A stretch of DNA of 29,383 nt from Paraktedonobacter sp035294465 (GTDB taxonomy: Bacteria > Chloroflexota > Ktedonobacteria > Ktedonobacterales > Ktedonobacteraceae). Each line of letters starts with the position of its first letter. Position 1 is the stretch's first letter. This document shows positions 1 to 6,900 of the stretch, in pieces. The position numbers and the translations under genes were made by a program. The notes beneath the pieces were generated by a model. That model was not told the DNA's origin. It searched no databases and worked only from the letters and a program-made list of their open reading frames with translations. The stretch covers positions 1-29,383 of the forward strand of contig DATGKW010000244.1 of NCBI GenBank assembly GCA_035294465.1, written 5' to 3'.

Positions 1-231
1 CAGGCTGGGAGGGCAGCGTGATTGTTTCTCCGTCATCGGCCTGGGCGCTGAAGCCCTGGTGCATGATCTGAAAGACAGCGTTCGCGTACATCAGAGCCGT
101 TGAGCGCGTGGTGGAGTTACTATACGCGGCTACAGCTCCATCTCGCCTGTTCCCAAAAGCAGGATGATCACCAGCACAGGCAGGGTATAGAAAGCGATAC
201 GAACAGCAAATGGGAGATTTCGTATACGCAT
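1..231 (-). pseudogene. Possible frameshifted, membrane-anchored protein (3' end outside window)
   Basis: An ATG at 231 (minus) opens a 33-codon frame ending at TAG 130-132. It encodes a basic N-terminus and one hydrophobic helix, like a signal anchor. In the minus-one frame an open stretch of about 45 codons then runs to the window edge (positions 1 to about 140). It has high GC in third positions and polar residues typical of a secreted domain, but no start codon of its own. A one-base slip around the TTTTGGG run near 154-160 would join them. A purine-rich GGAGG lies about 15 nt upstream of the ATG, and a minus-strand TATAAT lies at 359-364. I do not recognise the family. It could equally be a 33-residue membrane peptide followed by an unrelated gene. 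Confidence 0.3.
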
Positions 232-402
232 GAGAAAGAACCCTTACCTCCACTCTAGGCCACGTAATCCAGGCAATCTGCTCAGGCAAAATATTTCTTA
301 CCACTCCTGTTTAACTACTTTCAGCGTACCATGTGATAGGATGCGAGTATTTACAGGTATTATACTTTTTGATTTTGCGATCTATCTATCTGGAGCGTGA
401 TA

Positions 403-425
403 AACCTCTAACTTCTAAGAGGGTT
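403..425 (-). terminator. Weak hairpin, possible terminator of the glycosyltransferase operon
   Basis: A 7-bp stem with one bulged base (AACCTCT against AGAGGGTT) lies about 55 bp past the stop of the minus-strand glycosyltransferase gene. On the minus strand it is followed by only a short T tract. The rest of the 232-479 gap shows no gene. Confidence 0.28.
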
Positions 426-479
426 CCCCTGCTTGCTACGGCTCAAGCATCCGGTGAACGGGAAACGCAGCTCATCTCC

Positions 480-1313
480 CTACTTCTGGCCGACGGGAAG
501 TTGCTTCTCCTGCTGGCTGCTTGCGGACTCAACCTGAGCGGTCTCTTCAGAGGTATTCTTCTCGATCTGCTCGGCCTGGGCCATTGGCGGCAGTTTGCTG
601 AAACGGGCACGTAGAACGTACAGGAAGCCTTCCAGGAAGATCGCCCGCGACATCTTTGATTTGCCCACGCGCCGGTCCACAAAGACAATGGGCGTCTCGA
701 CAATCCTAAAACCGTGCTTGTGGACACGATAGGCCATCTCAACCTGGAAGCCATAGCCCTGCGACTTCACCGTATCCAGCCCGATACTTTCCAGGACATG
801 ACGCCGGTAGCAGCGAAAACCGGCGGTGCAGTCGTGAATGGGCAGCCACAGCACAGCGCGGGCGAAGATATTGCCGCCACCACTGATAAAGCGCCGCAGA
901 AGCGACCAGTTTGGCGTGCTCCCGCCGGGAATATAGCGCGAACCAATGACCAGATCGGCCTGTTCAATCTGCTTGAGGAAATCGGGCAGGTAGCGAGGGT
1001 CGTGCGAGAAATCGGCGTCCATCTCGAAAACGGCATCATAGCCATGCTCGATTGCATATTTGAAGCCGGCAATGTAAGCCGTGCCCAGGCCCAGCTTACC
1101 GGCGCGATGCATAACATGGATGCGTGGATCTTCCGCGCTCAGCCGATCAGCTAGCTCCCCGGTGCCGTCGGGCGAATGATCATCGACGATCAAAATATCG
1201 GTTTCGGGCGCATTGGAGAAAATGTCCTTGAGCAAGGGAGGGAGATTCTCCAGTTCATTGTATGTTGGAATAATGATTAACGTTCTCATAGTGCGAGTCT
1301 TGCCCGTGAGCAA
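480..1313 (-). CDS. Family 2 glycosyltransferase, polyprenol-phosphate mannose synthase type
   Basis: This soluble GT-A enzyme should transfer a sugar (mannose in characterised DPM1/Ppm1 relatives) from GDP-sugar to a polyprenyl phosphate at the inner membrane face. Visible marks are the N-terminal IIIPTYNE nucleotide-binding strand (residues 13-20), the VDDHSPDGT motif (43-51), the DAD metal site at 99-101 followed by FSHDP, and the conserved CTAGFRCY segment. No membrane helices are present, so it is the short, single-domain form. The last 30 residues are a polar, Glu/Gln-rich tail. I chose the TTG at 1313 because GAGGAGG lies 6 nt upstream; an ATG eight codons later (1289) has no such site. 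It follows the UbiA gene by 12 bp, so the two are probably co-transcribed. The exact sugar is not certain. Confidence 0.85.
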   Translation of the reverse strand: MLTGKTRTMRTLIIIPTYNELENLPPLLKDIFSNAPETDILIVDDHSPDGTGELADRLSAEDPRIHVMHRAGKLGLGTAYIAGFKYAIEHGYDAVFEMDADFSHDPRYLPDFLKQIEQADLVIGSRYIPGGSTPNWSLLRRFISGGGNIFARAVLWLPIHDCTAGFRCYRRHVLESIGLDTVKSQGYGFQVEMAYRVHKHGFRIVETPIVFVDRRVGKSKMSRAIFLEGFLYVLRARFSKLPPMAQAEQIEKNTSEETAQVESASSQQEKQLPVGQK

Positions 1314-1319
1314 GATAAA

Positions 1320-1326
1320 CCTCCTC
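1320..1326 (-). promoter_or_regulatory. Ribosome binding site that selects a TTG start
   Basis: GAGGAGG on the minus strand, overlapping the first base of the UbiA stop codon, lies 6 nt before TTG 1313 and 30 nt before the competing ATG 1289. This supports TTG initiation of the glycosyltransferase. Confidence 0.6.
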
Positions 1327-2300
1327 TAGCGCGGTAACGCATACAACACGACGATGACAATTGCTACACACACCACAACGGTTGCGAGCATGTGCCGGTC
1401 ACGCACCAGGACTTCTTCGGGGCTCCCGCCTTCCTTGCGCACATAGATCAGATAGAGGTAGCGAAACGTCCCGTAGAGCACCAGAGGAACGGTAATCATC
1501 AGGCGATGATCACCGGTATTGGCCTGGAAGGTGTAAAGGCTGTACGCGATCACCGTGGCTGTTGTCACAATCGTAATCATCTGGTCCAGCAGAGGGAGGG
1601 TATATTCTTTCAGGATCTGGCGGTGGTTGCTGGCGTCTTGTTCCATCAAAACCAGCTCGTTGCGCCGTTTGCCAAGCGCGAGCAGGAGCGAAAGCATGAT
1701 CGTGACCATGTAGAGCCAGGGTGAAATGCTGACCGGAATGGCCACCGCGCCTGCCAGGATGCGCAGAGCAAAGCCGCTGGCAATAATGAACACGTCCAGC
1801 AGAACCACATGCTTTAGACGCAGGCTGTACAGAATCATCAAGGCGACGTAGAAGGCCAGAGTGCAGGCAAAGAGGAAGTTGGTCCCACCCCACGCGGCAA
1901 AGATATCTACCTCATGGATGGGCATGAAGAACAGGCCGGTCGCCAGACCAGCGCAGGCGAGCCAGAGAAAAACGATAGCGCCTTTGGCCCACGCTTCCGG
2001 CAGGGTTCCAGCCGCCAGGGGACGATACTTCTTTTTAGGATGCTGCCGGTCATTTGCCAGATCAAGCAGATCGTTGAACAGGTAAATGCTGCTCGAAGCC
2101 AGGCAGAAGGTCACGAAAGCAACCACGCCTCGCTCAAAGGAGATGAGATTGAGGAGCCGCTGTGCGAAAACAATGCCTACAAAAATCGCCAGGTTCTTTG
2201 TCCACTGCTGAGGCCGCATAGCCACGAACAGCGCTGAGAGACGACCTGTTACGCCGAGTTGTGGCGTAGCGGAGGAAATAGCTTTGGGGGAAGATGGCAT
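1326..2300 (-). CDS. UbiA-family prenyltransferase, decaprenyl-phosphate phosphoribosyltransferase-like
   Basis: This is a 324-residue integral membrane protein with about eight or nine hydrophobic helices. The first Asp-rich motif starts at N76-D77 (NDLLDLANDRQHPKKKYRP). The HPxKxxRP ending resembles mycobacterial DPPR synthase (Rv3806c type), which moves phosphoribose onto decaprenyl phosphate, more than menaquinone or heme UbiA enzymes. The family acts inside the membrane with Mg2+. Its partner here is the polyprenol-phosphate sugar transferase 12 bp downstream, which fits a shared role in lipid-linked sugar donors for envelope glycans. The start ATG at 2300 has an AGGAAG site 9 nt upstream, within a tandem 14-bp duplication. 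Family membership is clear; the substrate is inferred from one motif. Confidence 0.8.
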   Translation of the reverse strand: MPSSPKAISSATPQLGVTGRLSALFVAMRPQQWTKNLAIFVGIVFAQRLLNLISFERGVVAFVTFCLASSSIYLFNDLLDLANDRQHPKKKYRPLAAGTLPEAWAKGAIVFLWLACAGLATGLFFMPIHEVDIFAAWGGTNFLFACTLAFYVALMILYSLRLKHVVLLDVFIIASGFALRILAGAVAIPVSISPWLYMVTIMLSLLLALGKRRNELVLMEQDASNHRQILKEYTLPLLDQMITIVTTATVIAYSLYTFQANTGDHRLMITVPLVLYGTFRYLYLIYVRKEGGSPEEVLVRDRHMLATVVVCVAIVIVVLYALPR

Positions 2301-2302
2301 CT

Positions 2303-2330
2303 CGTGTAACTTCCTACGTGTAACTTCCTA
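2303..2330 (-). repeat. Perfect 14-bp tandem duplication containing a Shine-Dalgarno
   Basis: The unit CGTGTAACTTCCTA (plus-strand reading) occurs twice with no gap, at 2303-2316 and 2317-2330. Each copy gives AGGAAG on the minus strand, so the UbiA gene has two stacked ribosome sites. The distal copy also contains the TAG stop of the Crp/Fnr gene. Confidence 0.75.
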
Positions 2331-3017
2331 ATAAATTCGTCGTTTCAATTCGTTGATCTTATGCAAAGTGATGCGGTGCTTGTCGGTGCTGATGTAGCCC
2401 TTGTCAGTGAAATAGCCCAGAACTTTGTTCACGCTCTCTCGCGAAGCGCCTACCATCGAAGCCAACTCCTGCTGAGTCAGGCGCACTTCGATGCGTGTGC
2501 CTCCCTCGACCTGGACACCGTGAGTCTCGGACAGTTCTAGCAATTTCTTCGCAACCCGCCCGTAAACATCGAGGAAGATTAAGTCCTCAACCATACTATC
2601 AGTATTGCGCAGGCGTTTCGAGAGTCCTTCCAGCAACTGGATCGCGATCTTAGGATTCTTCATGATCGCTTTCTGGAAGTCGCTTCTTTGTAGAGTATAG
2701 CACTCAACCCTCTCAAGTGCGATAGCATCCGCCGAGCGGGGCAGCCCATCGTAGAGCGCAAATTCCCCAACATATTCTCCCGCCCCCAGCACTGCCAGCG
2801 ATATCTCCTGCCCATCTGGGCTGATCAGGCAAATCTTGACCTTGCCTTCCTTAATGATGTAGAGCACCTGGCCAGGGTCATCTCGATGGAAAATAACCTC
2901 TCCAGCGCGAAATGTGCGCCGCCTGGTCGCTGCCATCAACTCCCGCATATCCTCTTCTGCCAGATCAGCAAAAATAGGTACCTGTTTGAGATACGCGCTC
3001 TCTTGTTGTGTTTCCAT
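2328..3017 (-). CDS. Crp/Fnr-family transcription regulator
   Basis: The protein has 229 residues from the ATG at 3017, the usual length for the family. Residues 13-125 form the cyclic-nucleotide-binding beta barrel. Its phosphate-binding cassette reads GEFALYDGLPRSA (84-96), keeping the Glu and the Arg-Ser pair that contact the cyclic phosphate in CRP; no Fnr-type cysteine cluster is seen. Residues 180-200 (LTQQELASMVGASRESVNK) are the winged-helix recognition element. An upstream in-frame ATG at 3146 would add 43 residues unlike the family, but a predicted promoter places the mRNA start almost exactly there, so a leaderless longer form is possible. The gene is divergent from a Pycsar-like membrane protein and leads into ubiA and the glycosyltransferase. 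Binding of cAMP or another cyclic nucleotide is inferred. Confidence 0.9.
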   Translation of the reverse strand: METQQESAYLKQVPIFADLAEEDMRELMAATRRRTFRAGEVIFHRDDPGQVLYIIKEGKVKICLISPDGQEISLAVLGAGEYVGEFALYDGLPRSADAIALERVECYTLQRSDFQKAIMKNPKIAIQLLEGLSKRLRNTDSMVEDLIFLDVYGRVAKKLLELSETHGVQVEGGTRIEVRLTQQELASMVGASRESVNKVLGYFTDKGYISTDKHRITLHKINELKRRIY

Positions 3018-3152
3018 AACCTGCCTGTTTCCTCTGCTCTCCTGGTTGGCCCGCTCAGTAATGATTGATTGGTCGCGCGCGTGGAATTGGCGGCACGCTT
3101 CCCCCTCTCTACTTGGCAAAAGCGGCCCCACTGACGCTTTCTTCATAACCTG

Positions 3153-3181
3153 ATACTAACCTAATTCAAGCTATTTGGCAA
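3153..3181 (-). promoter_or_regulatory. Promoter for the crp-ubiA-glycosyltransferase unit
   Basis: On the minus strand TTGCCA (3176-3181) and TAGTAT (3153-3158) are separated by 17 bp. Transcription would start near 3146, giving either about 130 nt of leader before ATG 3017 or a leaderless start at ATG 3146. Confidence 0.5.
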
Positions 3182-3192
3182 GCCGTGAACGG

Positions 3193-3221
3193 TTGATTTC
3201 CCGGAGAGAAGCCTCTATAAT
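3193..3221 (+). promoter_or_regulatory. Promoter of the Pycsar-like membrane protein gene
   Basis: TTGATT (3193-3198) and a perfect TATAAT (3216-3221) are 17 bp apart. A 10-bp palindrome CCGTGAACGG (3183-3192) abuts the -35 box, and a 7-bp inverted repeat begins across the -10 box; both could be regulator sites. No consensus CRP site (TGTGA-N6-TCACA) is visible. Confidence 0.55.
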
Positions 3222-3247
3222 ACGCCTCATCTTTTAAATGTAGAGGC
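3211..3247. repeat. Inverted repeat starting at the -10 box
   Basis: GCCTCTA (3211-3217) and TAGAGGC (3241-3247) are perfect inverted 7-mers separated by 23 bp. The left arm enters the -10 box, so a bound repressor would block the promoter; alternatively the repeat forms a loose hairpin. Confidence 0.4.
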
Positions 3248-3291
3248 TATATAGCTCTGATTCCATCAAGAATCGAGCGCGGAGAGGAGAA

Positions 3292-3891
3292 ATGAAGATG
3301 CAGAGATCACAAGCGGGATCCTCGGTTGCAACAGGAATGGCGGACGCCGGAGAGCTTGTCCAGGCTGCGAACGCCGCGCAATCCACTGTCGATGCGACTG
3401 GCAAAGACGTACCGATGGCGGGCTTTGGACTGGGCGTTCACCAGTATTTAAGCCAGTTGCTCGCGATTACCTATACAAAAACAACCACTCTGCTCGCAGC
3501 GAATATGGTGCTCTGCTCGCTGCTGCTTTCGACGCGCGCCTCAACGCTCATTCAACTGCAATTTTTCTATGTAGGCGCGGTCTTCTTTTTTTCGCTTTCC
3601 GCTATTACGAGTACGCTGGTCCTTTTTCCACGCCTGCACTATCACGACGCGAACGGCTTGATCTTCTGGCGAGCCATTCTCCTCAAGCCAACGCCGGAGG
3701 AGTATCAGGCCGCGATCCAGGCTATGGATAAAGCGGCGGTAGAAGCCGAGTACGCGAAGGATAACTGGCATATGTCCAGGACGATTCGCTACAAGGATGC
3801 CATGTTGCGCGGAGCTATCGCGCTGTTTGTTTGTGGTATGCTGTTTGCAGTCGTCGGCGTTGTCGGGCCGCTGGCTTTCAGCCATCTCTAG
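3292..3891 (+). CDS. Pycsar-effector-like (DUF5706-like) membrane protein
   Basis: The protein has 199 residues: a polar Ala/Gly-rich N-terminus (1-45), then three hydrophobic helices near 66-80, 89-112 and 171-195. Hallmarks shared with the Pycsar TM effector family (PF18967) are a Thr-Lys segment leading into LLAANM (63-72), SAITSTLVLFPRL (102-114), the Trp-containing GLIFWRAIL, the PEEYQAAI segment, and a final S-x-x-I-x-x-K-D helix (SRTIRYKD). In that family the helices damage the membrane when a cyclic pyrimidine nucleotide signals phage infection. No cyclase gene lies in the window. GGAGAGGAG lies 5 nt before the ATG, and the gene has its own promoter divergent from a Crp/Fnr gene with a cyclic-nucleotide fold. 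The assignment is by motif pattern; a plain membrane protein remains possible. Confidence 0.62.
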   Translation: MKMQRSQAGSSVATGMADAGELVQAANAAQSTVDATGKDVPMAGFGLGVHQYLSQLLAITYTKTTTLLAANMVLCSLLLSTRASTLIQLQFFYVGAVFFFSLSAITSTLVLFPRLHYHDANGLIFWRAILLKPTPEEYQAAIQAMDKAAVEAEYAKDNWHMSRTIRYKDAMLRGAIALFVCGMLFAVVGVVGPLAFSHL

Positions 3892-3901
3892 CCGACCAGA
3901 T

Positions 3902-6900
3902 CTACGGCCACCAGGACCCGACTTCCAATAGAGCGCAGCAAACCGCCGCCGCTGCCTCTTCGCCTCCCAGTATACAGACAACGGGCGCGAGGGGCGCGAG
4001 ATTGAGCACAGCCTCGCGCCTCGTGCTGGAGGCCAGGCTGTGAAGCAGATCGCGCAGCACAGGATAGAGCAGGGCGGGCGGTGCTTGCTGTACTGCCGGT
4101 CCTGTGTTTGCCAGCGCGCGCAAGAGAAAATGCGCCCCCTCGGCTTCTCGCGTTCTCGCCAGCATCAGTTCGAGTGCTTTTGCCCTGCCTGCCTGAGAAA
4201 GACCGGGGAGAAGTGCGGTCAGCACCTGCGCGCGATGTTGCTCATCGTCGAATGACCAGAGGGCTTCTAACATCTCTGGCAGCACTTCTTCTGGCACGCG
4301 CACCGCCAGCTTCGTGAGGAGCCAGCAGCGTGTTTCATCGAATTTTACCCTTTCCTGCATTACCTGCAAGACTGCCGGCAGAATCGCCCGCAGCACCTCC
4401 TCCGGCAAGCGGGGCACAAGCGCAGCCAGAATCCGCTCCCACCATCCCTGCGGCCACGCCTCTTTTATGGCAATCAGCCGCTCAACCCGCTCATCTGCTG
4501 ACCAGGAGGCAAATGGAATATGCAGAAACGCCGCGCACTGCTCAGCAGACAAATGGGGAATGAGCGCCTCTACGACCTCTATTCGCCCCTTCTGCTCTGG
4601 CAGCGCCAGGGTTATTTCCAGCACGTCCGCGAGTTGCTCCGCAGAGAGACGCGGGATTAATGCCTTGAGGATCGATATGTGGTTGATCTGGCCTTGCAGC
4701 TCGTTCAACACTCCCAGAAACGCGCGGAAGAACTCTCGCGGCACACGCGGGGCCAGGGCCTCAAGCATCTCGGCCCGGTCCCAGGTATCCTCCATTGCAC
4801 AGGCCGTTTCCCAGACATCGGGGAAGAAGCTCTCCGGCACGCGCCCGGCCAGCGCCGTTTGCAATCTGGCGCGCCGCCATTGGGCTTGGAGATTGCTCAC
4901 AATCTCCCAGAATGTGGGGAAGAAGCTCTCTGGCACCTGCGCGGCCAGCGCTTCAAGCGGATCGGGCAATTCTGCTTGAGGCGCTTTCGTCCGCGTCTCC
5001 TGAAGAGGAAGTGCCTGCGCAGCCAGAAAAACGTCGGGGAAAAAGCGCTCTGGTACATATGGGGCCAGCGTGCTTATGGCGCGCGCCTGCCACTTTTTCT
5101 CTCTGACCTGCTGGATAGCTGCCCATAAGAGGGCGAAGAAGTCTTCCGACATATGCGGAGCCAGCGTTGTCAGGATACGCATCTGCCATCCTTCGTCCTC
5201 AATCTGCCGGATGGCTGTCCACAATTGCGGGAAGAACTCCTCTGGCACGCGCAGGGCCAGCGTGCCCAGCACCCACGCGCGCGGGCCTTGATCGGCTATC
5301 CTTTGAATGGCTGACCAGACGTACGCGAAGGCTCCCTCCGGTGTGTGGGGTGCCACCGCTGCCAGAACTCTCGTCCGCTCATTCTCGTCCTGTATACCGC
5401 GAACTAGCCCTAAGACTCTCGTAAAAGTGGCCTTCGAGGCATGAGCCACCAGCTGCGCCAGCACCGGAGCCTGCCAACGCTCGTGTGGCAGAGCACGGAC
5501 CGCTGCCAGGAACGCGGATAACGAGCGCTCAGGCACACGCGGCGCGAGGATCTCCAGGATGCGCGCGCGGGTCTCCTCGCTTCGCATGGCTCGCACCAGC
5601 AACAGCACTTCATCAAATCCGCTTTCCGGCACGTGGGGAGCCAGCGCCAGCAAGACGCTTGCCCGGTGGCTCTCGCTGTGCAGAGTTTCAAGCGCATCCA
5701 GGACCACTGGCAGCCGGTCCGGCGGGAATGGGCTTTGCAGAGTCGCGGCAAAGCGACTAGCGGTATACGCGCAATCTCGCTCATCTTTAATGACTTGGAG
5801 CACCTGCAACATTTCGCGCACGCGTTCGCCTCTCTGCTCCTGAGGCAGCGCGGAGATCAGCGCTTCCAGCACTTGCGCACGCCTCTGCCGATTCTTCATA
5901 GCTCGAACCAGGTCCAGCGCTTCGGGCAGCAGCGTTTCTTGAATGCGCGGGGCCAGGGCAATCAGTACCTCAGCCTGGGAGAGTTCGTCGCCAATGTGGC
6001 GCACCATCGTGATCGCCTGGAGAAGCCAGGGCGCGGGCAGGCGCGGCCCCAGTTTGGTGAGAATCTGCGCACGCCGGTCGGCGCTCTGCACAGCCCATCG
6101 GAAGTCGAAGATCTCCGGCAGCATGAAAGCAAAGATTTTTGCCAGGGCCTGCTCGGAGAGACGTGGCAGGATAGCCAGTAAGGTTTGCAAGCGCTCCTCT
6201 GCGTCTTTCATGGACTGGAAGACTTGCACAATGTCAAACGGCAGGCTTTCCCATTTTCCTGCCAGCGCGATTTCCAGTTCGGCCAGCAACCAGACGCGAT
6301 AGCCAGGATCTTTGATGGCCTGGATAAACTCAAGCGACCTGGGCAACCAGGCTTCTTTCAGCATGGGCACCAGTTTTGCTAGCAACTCTGCGCGCAGACC
6401 CTCGTCCCAGATGGCCTGCACGATATCCAGCGTTTGGGCCAGCAGCACCTCCGGCAAACGAGGAAAGAGGCGAAGCAGGACCGCCGCGCGCTGCTCCTCG
6501 TTTCTTATCGCCCGCACCGCCAGCAAGAATTCGGTAAGCTGCTCTTGCGGCAGGAACGGCAACAGATCGTTCAAGGCGCGGGCGCGGTCACTCTCATCCC
6601 ATAGTTCCTGTGCCTCGCTCAGAGCCTGTCGCAGCCGGTCTTCTGGCAGGCAAGGGGCGAGCTTCACCAGCACTTCGACGCGATAGTCCTGGTCAATGAG
6701 ATCTCCCAGCAAGTCCAGCGCCTCTTGCAGTGCCTCACTCCGTAGCTGCTCAGGCAGATGATACATCAGTTCGGCAAGCAGACGCGCGCGAAAAAGGCTG
6801 TCCCACATCTGCCGCGTTTCCTGCAATACGTCCTGGCAGAGGGTTGCCGGCAGGTGAGGAACCAGCGCCAGCAGGGTCTGCGCGCGGTAGCGCTCGTCTT

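Noticed and set aside
3183..3250. Classical CRP-binding site in the divergent region
   Set aside because: No TGTGA-N6-TCACA or close variant is visible; only other small palindromes were recorded.
4679..6181. Several plus-strand frames inside the STAND ATPase gene
   Set aside because: They are short, Arg/Ser-rich antisense products that reflect the repetitive GC-rich codons of the minus-strand gene.
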